Positions 33,965 through 44,060 are shown, counted from the first letter of the stretch. The stretch is DNA of 64,000 nt from Bacteroidales bacterium UBA5536 (GCA_002426795.1 DINQ01000010.1:62001-126000); one strand, 5' to 3'. The notes: generated by a model from the sequence alone, not told the origin. Translations and numbers: made by a program.

Positions 33965-36388
33965 CTACTTTAAAAACACCTTTGTGATGCCATTGCCACC
34001 TGCCTCGGGTGGTGCATCCTGGAATGAGGCCACTTCTTTTTGCTTGCTCAGAAATTCACGGATGATCCGCCTGAGGATACCATTTCCTTTTCCGTGGAGG
34101 ATGTTAATTTCCTTGACACTGATCAGCAATGCCTCATCGAGGTACTTGCCCACCTGTTCGAGCGCTTCTTCGGCTCTTTTGCCACGAACATCGATGGTGA
34201 GCTTAAACTGAGTGACCTTTTCGTTGAGGTCTTCACCAATGGTTCCTTTGCGTGTGCGTTGACTTTTTTGCGCCCTGTTTGCTTTGCATGCCTCGCTGGT
34301 TGATAGTTTTTTGAGCTTTTCGGGCGAAGTACGAAGCTTCACCGAATTGAAGCTGATCACGGCCTCGTGTTCACTGATAGAAAGTAGTTCGCCCACAACA
34401 TCCATGTCTTCTATACTAACCTGGTCGCCAACCTGCAGGTCGGTTTCTACGGTTTCTTCTGTTTCCTCTTTGACAACGAGCGCTTCATTGGCTGCCGCAG
34501 CTTCCTTTTCAAATTCGGTTTTCGATTGTTGAAGCTCAGCACGCAAATTTTTGGTGATTTCTTTCTCAGCCTGTGCTTCCCTGATCTCTTTGATGGTGTG
34601 TTCGATTTGCCTGTTGGCCTTGTCGATCAGTGCTTTTGCTTCTCTGCTGGCTTCGCCGAGCAGGTGTTTTTTCTTTTCCTCGAGCTGCTTGAGCAATCTC
34701 TTGTATTTTTCAATGACCTCATTGAGGAGGTTATCAGCCAGCCTTAATTCAACCTGCTTTCGGGCGACTTCTTTTTTCTCGATCTCGAGCTGTTGCAGTT
34801 GCTGCTCAAAATCGAGGTGCGACTGTCCGGTGATGGCTGCCGCCGATTGAAGGGTGTTCTCAGGAAAACCAATTTTCCGTGCTATTTCAAAGGCAAACGA
34901 GCTCCCGGGTTTTCCGGTTTGCAGCATATACATGGGCTGAAGCCGGCGGGTGTCGAACAGCATGGCTCCGTTGATGATTCCATTCCCTTTGTCGGCCAGC
35001 AGTTTTAAATTGGCATAGTGTGTCGTCACCAGTCCAAATGACTTTTTGCTGTTGAGCTCATCCAGAACCGCCTCGGCAATGGCGCCTCCAAGCTGGGGTT
35101 CGGTACCTGTGCCAAACTCATCAATCAGAAACAGGGTCTCATCATTGGCATGTTCCAGAAAATACCTCATGTTCATTAAATGTGAACTGTAGGTACTCAG
35201 GTCGTTTTCGAGCGATTGCTCGTCGCCGATATCAATAAAGAGTTGTGAAAATAAGCCGCATTCCGATTCGGGTTTCATGGGAACGGCCAATCCACACTGG
35301 AGCATATATTGTAGCAAACCGGTGGTTTTCAGGCAAACCGACTTGCCGCCGGCATTTGGGCCCGAAATAACAAGGATTCTTTCTTTCGATTTCAGTTCAA
35401 GGTCGAGCGGAACGATTGCCTTCTTCTGAGCAGCCAGTTTCATCTCGAGCAAAGGGTGACGTGCTTCTTTCCACCAGATTTGCGCCTTGTTGATGATGTT
35501 TGGGGTGCTGGCGTTTAGCTTTTGTGCCAACTGGGCTTTGCTTCTGGTGAGATCGATCATACCGAGCAGCTCCCAGATTTCAAACAATGTGGGCAGTTGA
35601 GGCCTGATGGTTCTGGTGAAACTGGCTAAAATTCTGTTGATTTCCCTTTTTTCAGCGTACTCGAGTTCTTTGATTTCGTTGTTGGTGTCGAAAACATCTG
35701 CAGGCTCAATATATACCGTTTGTCCCGTTGAAGACTCGTCGTGGATAAACCCGCGGATTCTTCTCTTGTCCGAGGCTTTTACAGGAATAACTAGTCTTCC
35801 GTTACGGATGGTAGCTTCTACATCGGTGTCGGCCCAGCCGGATTTTTTTGCTTCGCCCAGGATTTGCCGGATTTTTCGATCGATTGTTCCCAGCTTCTGT
35901 CTGATCTGTCGTCTGATGGATGCCAGCTCTTCTGAAGCATGATCTGGAATTTCGCCCTTGTCGCCTGTTAGTCGGTTCACTTCCTTCAACACTGTCTTGT
36001 CAAGCGTAGCATGAGCACAAAGACTGCGCAAGGCTGGAAAGTCCATGCTGGCTTCTGAGGAAGCAAATTTCAGAATCAGGTCGGCCGCATTCAGGTTGTG
36101 CTTGAGTTCGAATAGGCTTTCCTGCTCAATCACAGTCCCTTCGATGCGGATGCGATGGAACTCAGGGCGCAGATCGCTGTAATCTCTCACCGGAAAAGGA
36201 ACCGATGTTTGCATCAGCTTCAGAAACTCGTTTGTTTCGTCGAGGCTTTTGCAGATGGAGACTGCATCGCTGCTGAAGGCGATTTCTTCCACTTTTTCCT
36301 GACCCATGGTGCTGATGCAAAACTGCATCAACAACTTACGGATATTGTCGAAGCCAACTTTTTGTTCGAAATGGGCAGGATAAATCAA
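33965..36388 (-). CDS. mutS2: MutS2-family ATPase/endonuclease
   Basis: This 807-aa homologue of MutS lacks the mismatch-recognition domain. It has the core clamp and ATPase with Walker A GPNAGGKS at residues 343-350, Walker B in 'TLFLIDEFGTGTEP', a long coiled coil (about 510-640) and a C-terminal Smr nuclease domain (about 730-805, 'DVRGKRAEEALEQV' and 'ILHGKGNGILRRIIREFL'). MutS2 is known to limit recombination and, in Bacillus, to act on collided ribosomes. A -7 box TACTTTTG (36422-36415) lies just upstream. Confidence 0.96.
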   Translation of the reverse strand: MIYPAHFEQKVGFDNIRKLLMQFCISTMGQEKVEEIAFSSDAVSICKSLDETNEFLKLMQTSVPFPVRDYSDLRPEFHRIRIEGTVIEQESLFELKHNLNAADLILKFASSEASMDFPALRSLCAHATLDKTVLKEVNRLTGDKGEIPDHASEELASIRRQIRQKLGTIDRKIRQILGEAKKSGWADTDVEATIRNGRLVIPVKASDKRRIRGFIHDESSTGQTVYIEPADVFDTNNEIKELEYAEKREINRILASFTRTIRPQLPTLFEIWELLGMIDLTRSKAQLAQKLNASTPNIINKAQIWWKEARHPLLEMKLAAQKKAIVPLDLELKSKERILVISGPNAGGKSVCLKTTGLLQYMLQCGLAVPMKPESECGLFSQLFIDIGDEQSLENDLSTYSSHLMNMRYFLEHANDETLFLIDEFGTGTEPQLGGAIAEAVLDELNSKKSFGLVTTHYANLKLLADKGNGIINGAMLFDTRRLQPMYMLQTGKPGSSFAFEIARKIGFPENTLQSAAAITGQSHLDFEQQLQQLEIEKKEVARKQVELRLADNLLNEVIEKYKRLLKQLEEKKKHLLGEASREAKALIDKANRQIEHTIKEIREAQAEKEITKNLRAELQQSKTEFEKEAAAANEALVVKEETEETVETDLQVGDQVSIEDMDVVGELLSISEHEAVISFNSVKLRTSPEKLKKLSTSEACKANRAQKSQRTRKGTIGEDLNEKVTQFKLTIDVRGKRAEEALEQVGKYLDEALLISVKEINILHGKGNGILRRIIREFLSKQKEVASFQDAPPEAGGNGITKVFLK

Positions 36389-36463
36389 AATGCAGCGGGC
36401 TAATGTTCAGTGTGCAAAAGTAACATTTCTGTCGCTTCAAAACGGACGAAAGCTGCAAAAAGC

Positions 36464-37681
36464 CTAGGGGTTGTTTTGGCGTGGCTTTCGTTTTGCATAG
36501 AGGGCCAGTCCTCCCTCTGCGGTTTCTTTGTAGAGGCTGGGCAGATCTTTGCCAGTTTCCTTCAGGGTTTTCACTACTTTGTCGAACGAAACAAAATGCT
36601 TTCCGTCAGAAAGCAGGGCAAACATATTTGAGTCGAGGGCACGGGCCGCTGCATGGGCATTGCGCTCAATACAAGGCACTTGTACCAGTCCGCAGATGGG
36701 ATCACAAGTGAGGCCCAAGTGGTGTTCGAGCCCCATTTCGGCGGCGTATTCTATCTGTTGGGGACTACCACCAAAAAGTTGATTCACAGCAGCAGATGCC
36801 ATGGCGCAGGCTGTTCCAACTTCTCCCTGGCAACCTACTTCGGCACCAGATATGGAGGCATTGCTTTTGACCAGATTGCCTATCAGGCCAGCTGTAGCAA
36901 GGGCTTTGTAAATTTTTTCGTCCGACATGCCATGTGCCTGTTTCGAATGATACAGCACAGCAGGCAAAACCCCACTGGAGCCGCAGGTTGGAGCTGTTGA
37001 AACGATGCCGCCTGAAGCGTTTTCCTCAGACACAGCCAGAGCATAGGCAAATACCAGGCTTCGGCTCTTGAGCGAATCTTTCAGACTTTGTGCCTTGATG
37101 AAATAGGAGGCTGCTTTGCGCGGAAGTTTGAGACCTCCCGGTATTACACCTTCATTTTCAATACCGCGCCTGACTGCCTGCTGCATCACTTCCCAGACTT
37201 CTTTGAGGTGATCCAGGGTTTCGGCAGGTTCGTGCTCGTGTACATATTCCCAAAGGGTACGCCCATTCTGGTTGCACCATTTTAAAATATCGGCCATGGA
37301 ACTGTAAGGATAAATCTCCGCTTCGTCCTGCCTGCCTGCATCATCTGTGATCGAACCACCGCCTGTGCTGTAAACAACCCACTCATCCATTGGATGGTTT
37401 TCAGTGTCTTTTGCAACAAACTTCAAGGCATTTGGATGCCGGGGCAATACTGTTTTGGGTTCCCAGCTAAATGTAACTGCACGCGGTTGCATCACATGTT
37501 GAATGGCTATATCTGTGAGGTGGCCTTTTCCGGTTGCAGCAAGGCTTCCATAGAGTGTGACATGAAAAGAAGTTGCTTTTGGATTCCGTTGGGCAAAAAT
37601 TGCAGCGGCCCTGCTGGGCCCCATGGTGTGGCTGCTGCTTGGTCCGTAACCAATCCGGAAAATATGTCTGATCGATTGCAT
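36464..37681 (-). CDS. L-serine ammonia-lyase (iron-sulfur type, single chain)
   Basis: This 405-aa cytoplasmic enzyme deaminates L-serine to pyruvate. The N-terminal (beta) part carries 'GPSSSHTMGPSRAAAIF' and the C-terminal (alpha) part 'GIVSTAPTCGSSGVLPAVLYH', 'SGAEVGCQGEVGTACAMASAA' and 'LTCDPICGLVQVPCIERNA'. The cysteines in these last three motifs are those that ligate the [4Fe-4S] cluster. The single-chain form with beta before alpha matches SdaA/SdaB. A -7 box TATTTTTG (37707-37700, - strand) lies about 20 nt upstream. Confidence 0.95.
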   Translation of the reverse strand: MQSIRHIFRIGYGPSSSHTMGPSRAAAIFAQRNPKATSFHVTLYGSLAATGKGHLTDIAIQHVMQPRAVTFSWEPKTVLPRHPNALKFVAKDTENHPMDEWVVYSTGGGSITDDAGRQDEAEIYPYSSMADILKWCNQNGRTLWEYVHEHEPAETLDHLKEVWEVMQQAVRRGIENEGVIPGGLKLPRKAASYFIKAQSLKDSLKSRSLVFAYALAVSEENASGGIVSTAPTCGSSGVLPAVLYHSKQAHGMSDEKIYKALATAGLIGNLVKSNASISGAEVGCQGEVGTACAMASAAVNQLFGGSPQQIEYAAEMGLEHHLGLTCDPICGLVQVPCIERNAHAAARALDSNMFALLSDGKHFVSFDKVVKTLKETGKDLPSLYKETAEGGLALYAKRKPRQNNP

Positions 37682-37938
37682 AGGATGCGGTTAACCCTGC
37701 AAAAATAGGTGAAAATTCCTTGTGCTGATGACTGATTCAAGGTTGATGCACCAGTATGCGGGTCAGTGGAAAGAAGTTTAAGCTGCCCCGGACTGTCGAT
37801 CATTTTTAATTAAGGTGATAAAAACTAACTTTGCAATCGACATTTAGTGTGAAATGCCCTTTATAGCCATGATCAATCAAACTATTTACATAATTTTAAG
37901 GCCATTTCATATGACTGATACGATCAACTTTTTTTTTC

Positions 37939-38673
37939 ATGAAACGGCCGTTATTTGAGGTTTGTGCCAACGGGCTGGCATCTGCACTGGCTGCCCAGCA
38001 TGCCGGTGCTGACCGGATTGAACTCTGTGATGCCCTTGAGTTGGGTGGTCTTACGCCTTCTTATGGAAGTTTGCAGCTTGTTCGCGAGCAGATCAGTCTG
38101 CCTGTAAGGGTGTTGATCAGACCCAGACCGGGGAACTTTCAGTATTCAGCGGATGAGAAGTTGTTGATTTTAAAAGATATTGAGCTGGTCAGGGAAATGG
38201 GTTTTGAGGGAGTTGTAGTCGGAGCTTTGGATACGCAAAACATGCCCGACATGGCCTTTTTAGAAAAGGTCAATGTACAGGCAAAAGATTTGAAAATCAC
38301 TTTTCACCGGGCAATTGATGCAAGTAAAAACCCGGTTGAAGCGTTGAAAATGCTGGTTGGACTGGGATTCAATTGTGTGCTGACATCAGGAGCTGAACCA
38401 ACGGCTTTTCAAGGTATCTCGGCCATCCGGGCGTTGATGGATGCTGCTGAGGGTCAAATTTGTGTGATGGCTGGCGGAGGCGTGCGGCCCGAAAACATCC
38501 GGCAAATACTTGCTGAAACGGCTGTTCCGGCCATTCACTTTTCGGCTTCAGTACAACGCGGTATTGCTAAAAAAGACACCAGGGAAACTGACCGAACCGG
38601 TTCCCCCCTATGGTGGACAGAGTCAGACGAGGAGCTGATCATGAAAATGATGGACGAAGCGCAAAAAAAATAG
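37939..38673 (+). CDS. cutC: CutC family protein
   Basis: This 244-aa TIM-barrel protein is of the CutC family, named for copper homeostasis although a direct copper role is doubtful. Signatures are 'FEVCANGLASALAAQHAGADRIELCDALELGGLTPS', 'VLIRPRPGNFQYS', 'ITFHRAIDAS', 'LTSGAEPTAFQG' and 'VMAGGGVRPENI'. A possible -7 box TAACTTTG (37826-37833) would give a leader of about 105 nt. The last bases overlap the stem of a terminator for the convergent gene. Confidence 0.93.
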   Translation: MKRPLFEVCANGLASALAAQHAGADRIELCDALELGGLTPSYGSLQLVREQISLPVRVLIRPRPGNFQYSADEKLLILKDIELVREMGFEGVVVGALDTQNMPDMAFLEKVNVQAKDLKITFHRAIDASKNPVEALKMLVGLGFNCVLTSGAEPTAFQGISAIRALMDAAEGQICVMAGGGVRPENIRQILAETAVPAIHFSASVQRGIAKKDTRETDRTGSPLWWTESDEELIMKMMDEAQKK

Positions 38674-38703
38674 CCAGAATACTTGCTGGAAGTCTCTGGC
38701 TAT
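38670..38703 (-). terminator. Intrinsic terminator for the 38721-39581 genes
   Basis: ATAGCCAGA (38670-38678) and TCTGGCTAT (38695-38703) form a perfect 9-bp stem. On the - strand it is followed by eight T residues that lie within the end of cutC. Confidence 0.85.
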
Positions 38704-38720
38704 CATTGTTCAATGATCTG

Positions 38721-39119
38721 TTATTCAACTTTTTTGAATAGGTATCTGGTGAGAAATACACCATTTTCGTTGTTTTGGTTGCCACTATAAACGCCTGTTG
38801 TTACATGCTCCAATTCCCAACCCAAATTACTTAGCTTTTGGATTTCATTGGTGACGGTTTGGTCATTTTCGCGGATGTTGTCGAAGTTGATGCCCAGAAA
38901 ACTGAAGAAATTGTTGATTTTCACTTCATCTGTTTTGCCTTGATCATCAACAGTAATCATACGTGAACGACCTGCGCCTCCGGGAATTACAGATTCAATG
39001 ACAGTAATTTGTAGCCATCTTATCTTTCCTTCCTGGGGTGATGGCGTGTTAAAGCTGTACAAAAACAAGCTGCCGGCCATAAGAATGGCAACCATTACTA
39101 TTAAGTGGATTCTTTTCAT
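38721..39119 (-). CDS. Small exported protein of unknown function
   Basis: This 132-aa protein has an N-terminal hydrophobic segment (about residues 6-24) that is probably a signal peptide. The mature part starts near 'SPQEGKIRWLQITVIESV' and contains 'LSNLGWELEHVTTGVY...TRYLFKK', a pattern common to small DUF4177-like or related secreted proteins in Bacteroidota, but I cannot name the family. It follows another exported protein by 18 nt on the same strand. Confidence 0.7.
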   Translation of the reverse strand: MKRIHLIVMVAILMAGSLFLYSFNTPSPQEGKIRWLQITVIESVIPGGAGRSRMITVDDQGKTDEVKINNFFSFLGINFDNIRENDQTVTNEIQKLSNLGWELEHVTTGVYSGNQNNENGVFLTRYLFKKVE

Positions 39120-39137
39120 GTTTTAAAAATTTGAGAT

Positions 39138-39581
39138 TTATTTCCTGTAGATAAGTTCGTATTGATAGCTGATAAATATGGATTTCAACTGATTTCGGTC
39201 ATAAAGAATGGTCTCCGTTTCACGACCATCGAGAGTGCCTTTTACTGATACTTTTAGCATTTGCACGGCTTTCTTTCGTTTGGCATACATCCGTTTTCCA
39301 TCAGCGAATTCAACAAAGTGCCGCCTGCTGAATTTCATTCTTTTGCCAACGAATCGTGACAGATATTCTGCACCAAGTTTGATGCCATCTGTTTCAACCA
39401 AAATAATTGTTAGAGGAGTGTTGTCAAGAATTTTTTCTTCAAAGTTTTGATTTATGGGTAGCTTCTCACCATTTATTTCTGTCCGAAAGTCGAAAAGTCG
39501 GAGGATTCTTTCTTGCTGGGCGTTTGCCTGCAGGCTAAACATGGCAAGACCAATAAGAGTGATAAAGATGAACTTTCTCAT
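39138..39581 (-). CDS. Small exported protein of unknown function
   Basis: This 147-aa protein has a clear signal peptide (residues 1-21, ending ANA-QQ). The mature domain is beta-rich and basic ('SRFVGKRMKFSRRHFVEFADGKRMYAKRKKAVQMLKVSVKG'). The family is not recognised. It is the upstream member of a two-gene unit with 38721-39119. Confidence 0.7.
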   Translation of the reverse strand: MRKFIFITLIGLAMFSLQANAQQERILRLFDFRTEINGEKLPINQNFEEKILDNTPLTIILVETDGIKLGAEYLSRFVGKRMKFSRRHFVEFADGKRMYAKRKKAVQMLKVSVKGTLDGRETETILYDRNQLKSIFISYQYELIYRK

Positions 39582-39804
39582 TTTAATAGGTTTAAAGGAT
39601 CTTGTTAAAACTGATTTTTATCGAGCTAAATTGACCATTTTTTTCGATAAGGGTTGCAAATATTCGCCAGTCATGCAACCTTTTTTTTAAAAAAACACTC
39701 TTTACACTTACAAATGAACGGGCAATAAGTTAAAATTAGGAATAACTGGGAGATTGACTTATTTTCGTTGGCTAAACAACATTTTAAAAAACAACCCGTC
39801 TTCC

Positions 39805-42381
39805 ATGAAATTGTCAACTGCATTGATGCAAGGCGAACAGCATTTGCGGCTTAAAGCAGCGCTTCTAAAAGTGTATGCTTTTTTGGTTCTGCTGCTTCTG
39901 TTGGCCGGATGCAGTCAAAAACCTCAACTACAGGATGTGATTTTGAATGCTGAGTGGTTTTTAACTGGTGATACGCTTGCGAACCCATTGCCAACGGATG
40001 CACCCGCTGACGTGCACAGCATTTTGTATGCCAATGGGTTGATTGAAAACCCTATGACTGCTTCGCATGAGAAACAGTTGCAGTGGATAGACCAACAAAG
40101 CTGGACGTTTTCAACCAGTTTTAAAACCCGGTCCGAATGGTTCAATCAGGCGCATGTCGAATTGGTTTTTGATGGAGTCGATACCTACGCACGGGTTTAC
40201 CTCAATGATTCCCTTTTGTTTTTTGCTGACAATATGTTTCGCAGTTGGCGAAAGGATATTAAGCCGCTGCTAAATAAGGATGCAAACCATCTGCGTGTTG
40301 TGTTTCCGCCCATCGACAGCATTCAAAACCAAAAACTGACCGAGTATGGTGTCGAATTGCCTGAAGTCAGGGCATTTACCCGGAAAGCTGCCTATCAGTC
40401 GGGATGGGACTGGTCGCCGGTTTATCGCACGGTTGGGATATGGAGACCGTTACGTCTCGAATTTTGGAATGAATTGCTATTCCGAGATGCTGCAGTGCTC
40501 ACCCAAAAAATAGAACCCGAACTGGCCGAATTATCCCTTGAAATTGTATTGCATAGCGAGACCAACCGCGCACTCAAACTGCAATTGTTGCACAATGGTC
40601 GGAAACTCATCGAAAAACCTGTTCAGTTGCAATTTGGCCAAAACAGTCTTTCCATACCTTTCGAAGTCTCGAACCCTCAACTCTGGTGGCCCAATGGAAG
40701 CGGAAAGCAGGAGATTTATACTTTTAGCCTGAAGCTTTTTGATGGTAATCAGGAGGTTGTGCAGCAACAAATCAAGGCCGGAATCAGAACCATTCAGCTG
40801 GTTCAACAGGAGGATCGCTTTGGCAAGAGTTTTGCCTTTGTTGTAAATGGCGAAGAAATGTATGCGCTGGGTGCGAATTATGTGCCTGAAGACAATTTTC
40901 CGGTCAACACTGCAGAAGCACGAACGCGCAGGCTGCTCGAAGACGCGGCCGCGGTGAATATGAATATGTTGCGTGTTTGGGGTGGGGGCTACTACCAACC
41001 CGATTATTTTTACGAAATATGCGACAGTCTGGGCCTGATGGTCTGGCAGGATTTTATGTTTGCCAACAGTCTCTATCCCAATGACAGCCATTTTCTGGAG
41101 AATGTTTCTGCTGAAGCCGAAGAACAGCTGGTGCGTTTGCGCAAGCATCCATCTCTGGCTTTGTGGTGCGGTAACAACGAAGTGGATGAAGGGATGAAAA
41201 ACTGGGGTTGGCAGAAGCAGTTTGGCTGGACTGATGACCAGCAAAAGAAACTTGAAAAAGGCTATGATACCCTGTTCAATCAATTGCTGAACGACAAAGT
41301 GATCAGCCTGCATCCAACGGTGGCTTATTGGCCAAGCTCACCTTCGATTGGATGGGGGCATCCCGAAAGTTTGCTGTCGGGCGATGCGCACTATTGGGGT
41401 GTTTGGTGGGGCGAGCAGGCCTTTGAGGTTTACCGGAAAAAAGTCGGGAGATTCAACAGTGAGTTTGGTTTTCAGGCATTGCCTGACATGGCAACACTGA
41501 ACTATATCGCAGCTGATTCAGTTTCTTTGCAATCGGCTGATTTACTGGCACACCAGAAACACCCGAGGGGAATGCAGCTGATTGCGCAATACATGCAACG
41601 TGATTTTCCGGTTCCTGCTGTTTTTTCAGACTATGTTTATGTAAGTCAGCTCGTTCAGGCTTATGGAATCGGGATGGCGATCGAAGCCCAACGAATTTCA
41701 AAACCAAAAAGCATGGGTACGTTGTTCTGGCAACTCAACGATTCATGGCCGGCCATCTCCTGGTCGTCTGTCGATTATTTTGGCAGATGGAAAGCCCTGC
41801 ACTATCAGTTGGATCGGTTGTATTCACCGATTTTCATTGGTGTTGAGCAAAAATCGGACGAGTCAAAAATTCACCTGCTGAACGAGACAACCAGTGAAAT
41901 CATTGGCCAGTTGCAGATCGATTTACTGAATTTCAGGGGAGATTTGTTGCATTCGGTTGCCATTGAGGTGGATATGAATGGCAAGACAGCTCAGCAGTTC
42001 GACATGAATATGCTACGTTTTCTGAGGACCATCGGCGCCGAAAAGTTGCTGATGCGTGTCAGGTTGCGCAGTTCGAACAGGGTGTTGGCCGAGAGACATC
42101 ATTTCTTTGCAAAGTCGAAAGACCTTGAACTTTTGCCAGCCGATATCAGTATGCATTTGATGTTGAAGAATGAACGCATTCAGCTCGTTTTGTCTTCGGA
42201 TGTGTTTGTGAAGGATTTACAGCTGAGTTCCAATGACGGACATGGACGTTTTTCGCAAAACTATTTCGATTTGTTTCCAGGTGAATCGGTGAGTGTCGAT
42301 TTTTACCCTTCTGCTGAGATGCCGGTCGAAAACCTTAGGTTTTCCAAACAGTGCCTCAACAACCTGATCCAACAGGAGTAA
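39805..42381 (+). CDS. Beta-mannosidase, glycoside hydrolase family 2, predicted lipoprotein
   Basis: This 858-aa exported enzyme removes terminal beta-mannose. The signal peptide ends in a lipobox (LLLLLAGCS), so the protein is probably lipid-anchored in the outer membrane. The GH2 parts are the N-terminal sugar-binding domain ('AYQSGWDWSPVYRTVGIWRPLRLEFW'), the Ig-like domain and the TIM barrel with 'NMLRVWGGGYYQPDYFYEICDSLGLMVWQDFMFA'. The acid/base Glu sits in LWCGNNEVDEG and the nucleophile Glu in FNSEFGFQALP. The frame opens at a TTG (39754), but the ATG at 39805 places the signal peptide near the N terminus. It could serve the same mannan pathway as the GH130 enzyme, though the two are 10 kb apart. 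Confidence 0.93.
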   Translation: MKLSTALMQGEQHLRLKAALLKVYAFLVLLLLLAGCSQKPQLQDVILNAEWFLTGDTLANPLPTDAPADVHSILYANGLIENPMTASHEKQLQWIDQQSWTFSTSFKTRSEWFNQAHVELVFDGVDTYARVYLNDSLLFFADNMFRSWRKDIKPLLNKDANHLRVVFPPIDSIQNQKLTEYGVELPEVRAFTRKAAYQSGWDWSPVYRTVGIWRPLRLEFWNELLFRDAAVLTQKIEPELAELSLEIVLHSETNRALKLQLLHNGRKLIEKPVQLQFGQNSLSIPFEVSNPQLWWPNGSGKQEIYTFSLKLFDGNQEVVQQQIKAGIRTIQLVQQEDRFGKSFAFVVNGEEMYALGANYVPEDNFPVNTAEARTRRLLEDAAAVNMNMLRVWGGGYYQPDYFYEICDSLGLMVWQDFMFANSLYPNDSHFLENVSAEAEEQLVRLRKHPSLALWCGNNEVDEGMKNWGWQKQFGWTDDQQKKLEKGYDTLFNQLLNDKVISLHPTVAYWPSSPSIGWGHPESLLSGDAHYWGVWWGEQAFEVYRKKVGRFNSEFGFQALPDMATLNYIAADSVSLQSADLLAHQKHPRGMQLIAQYMQRDFPVPAVFSDYVYVSQLVQAYGIGMAIEAQRISKPKSMGTLFWQLNDSWPAISWSSVDYFGRWKALHYQLDRLYSPIFIGVEQKSDESKIHLLNETTSEIIGQLQIDLLNFRGDLLHSVAIEVDMNGKTAQQFDMNMLRFLRTIGAEKLLMRVRLRSSNRVLAERHHFFAKSKDLELLPADISMHLMLKNERIQLVLSSDVFVKDLQLSSNDGHGRFSQNYFDLFPGESVSVDFYPSAEMPVENLRFSKQCLNNLIQQE

Positions 42382-42387
42382 GGCAGG

Positions 42388-43527
42388 CTAATTTTCGCTG
42401 GCAGAAAGTGTGCGCCTGCTTCTGAGGGTGCGTGTCAGATCAATCGATTCAGAATCGAAGCGAACCGCCTGTATTTTACCATTTGAATCTGTAATCTTTT
42501 TTAGTTCCACCTGATTATCAGTCAGTACATTATAGGTTCTAACGCCGGCTTCGGCCACTTTCCAGAGCGAGATGCCGGGTTTGTTGGTGGGATTGCTGTT
42601 GGTTTGAGCCAGATTTTCGGCGCTGCCAAGCTGTAGTTTGTTTTGTGCTTTGTTGGTCAGGTTGGCAAAAATCCGTCCCATGACAGATTTTTGGGCTGGT
42701 GTCTCTTCCGCCTGCAAGGAAGCCAGAAAAGCAGCGCCATCAAAAAAGTAATACATGTTTTGGATGTTGTCATCGTAAAGTAGCGCCATGGCAGGCGTCC
42801 AGTTAATGCCGGTTGATTGATTCATGGCGAGCGATTCGAAAGGCTCGAAGCGTTGCTCAATGCGTATTGTTTCTTCCGGAATAGCTGTCGAAACATAAAC
42901 CTGACTGGTCTGAGTACGAAGTTCGGCTTTTGGAACAATGATTTGTGTTTCGAGGGTCGTTGCCGACAATGCCGATAGCTGAGGCAAGCTGGTTAAGCGC
43001 TCAGCCGGGCGATCTTGTAATTGCCACCAAAGCCCCAGTCCAAACAGAAGTAAAATACTGGCTGCAACGGCTATATTCCGGCTGAATGCATAGAAAGGTG
43101 CTATTTTTTGGCGTTGAAAAAGAGATTCCTTATCCGGGTAAACCAAAGCTTCATCCGCTTTCAGATACACCTTTCCATACTGGGTAAATGCTTTGCGGTA
43201 GGCAGGGTTTTGCAGAATGAACTGCTCCACAGCCAGTTTGTCTTCCTGGTTGAGCAAGCCTTCGTGCCAGGCAATGGCAAAATGGTCAAAGTTCTCAGCA
43301 TTTACCATTTCTGCTCCTGCTGTTTCAGCAACCATCAGCTTTTCTTTGTCCAGCATGGTCACAGTGCTGGCCTGTAGAGCGGGGAGGGGTTCGGTAAAAT
43401 CTTCCCAGTTTCCGTATTCAGGATGGCTGTCGATAAATGCTTTCAACAGCCGCTGTTCATCGGCACGCAGCCTTCCCTCGATCAGATCGAGCAGATAGGC
43501 TTCGTAATTCTGGCTGTTGATATTCAT
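42388..43527 (-). CDS. Probable anti-sigma factor
   Basis: This 379-aa protein has an N-terminal cytoplasmic region (about residues 1-145) with two repeats of a short helical motif ('YLLDLIEGRLRADEQRLLKAFIDSHPEY' and 'AWHEGLLNQEDKLAVEQFILQNPAY'), as in zinc-less anti-sigma domains. One membrane segment follows (about 148-170) and then an extracytoplasmic domain with no recognised family. It starts directly after the stop of the ECF sigma gene, with no gap. The role is inferred mainly from this pairing and topology. Confidence 0.82.
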   Translation of the reverse strand: MNINSQNYEAYLLDLIEGRLRADEQRLLKAFIDSHPEYGNWEDFTEPLPALQASTVTMLDKEKLMVAETAGAEMVNAENFDHFAIAWHEGLLNQEDKLAVEQFILQNPAYRKAFTQYGKVYLKADEALVYPDKESLFQRQKIAPFYAFSRNIAVAASILLLFGLGLWWQLQDRPAERLTSLPQLSALSATTLETQIIVPKAELRTQTSQVYVSTAIPEETIRIEQRFEPFESLAMNQSTGINWTPAMALLYDDNIQNMYYFFDGAAFLASLQAEETPAQKSVMGRIFANLTNKAQNKLQLGSAENLAQTNSNPTNKPGISLWKVAEAGVRTYNVLTDNQVELKKITDSNGKIQAVRFDSESIDLTRTLRSRRTLSASEN

Positions 43528-44022
43528 TTAATTGGTTTCTATTAAGTTGTCAATTTTCTGCAAATATTTCTTCAGGTTCATGCGTGCCCTGAAAATATAC
43601 ACCTTCACCTGCGATTCACTCAAATTCGTGATTTCGCCAATTTCAGCATAGGCATAACCCTCGTAGTCGCGCAACATAACAACTGTGCGCTGTATCTCGG
43701 GCAGTTGCTTCAAGGCTTCGTCCAGCACCTCCTGCACATCCGAATAGCTGTTGTACGTTGCTTCGCGGTGCATCATGTAATCTTCGAGGCGATCGGTGCG
43801 TTTATTTTTTCTCAATTCATCAATCATGGTGCGATAAGCTGTGGTGTACAAATATGATTTTCCTTTTTCAAACTGCACTTCGTCAACTTTTTGCCACACT
43901 TTCACAAAACTTTCCTGCACAATATCGCGCGCCTTCTCTTCATCGCGTATATTCTTCATAATAAAGCGATAAAGCCCGTCGGCATGGTCTTCAACACAAC
44001 GATTGTACTCCTTTCGGGTCAT
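43528..44022 (-). CDS. ECF-family RNA polymerase sigma factor
   Basis: This 164-aa protein has sigma region 2 ('YRFIMKNIRDEEKARDIVQESFVKVWQKVDEVQFEKGKSYLYTTAYRTMIDELRK') and region 4 ('LDEALKQLPEIQRTVVMLRDYEGYAYAEIGEITNLSESQVKVYIFRARMNLKKYL'). The ATG at 44022 (MTRKEYN) is preferred to the upstream GTG at 44046, which lies within an inverted repeat. The adjacent gene is its likely anti-sigma partner. The regulon is unknown; no SusC/D pair lies nearby. Confidence 0.93.
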   Translation of the reverse strand: MTRKEYNRCVEDHADGLYRFIMKNIRDEEKARDIVQESFVKVWQKVDEVQFEKGKSYLYTTAYRTMIDELRKNKRTDRLEDYMMHREATYNSYSDVQEVLDEALKQLPEIQRTVVMLRDYEGYAYAEIGEITNLSESQVKVYIFRARMNLKKYLQKIDNLIETN

Positions 44023-44039
44023 GCAGTGTAAAGTTTTTT

Positions 44040-44060
44040 CATGCACATGGAACGTGCATG
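44040..44060. repeat. Inverted repeat upstream of the ECF sigma gene
   Basis: CATGCAC (44040-44046) and GTGCATG (44054-44060) form a perfect 7-bp inverted repeat with a 7-nt spacer. A near-consensus -7 box TAACTTTA (44075-44068, - strand) lies just upstream, so the repeat would sit at the transcription start. Confidence 0.4.

Noticed and set aside
40531..41313. 260-codon frame on the - strand
   Set aside because: Antisense to the beta-mannosidase catalytic region; no family signal.
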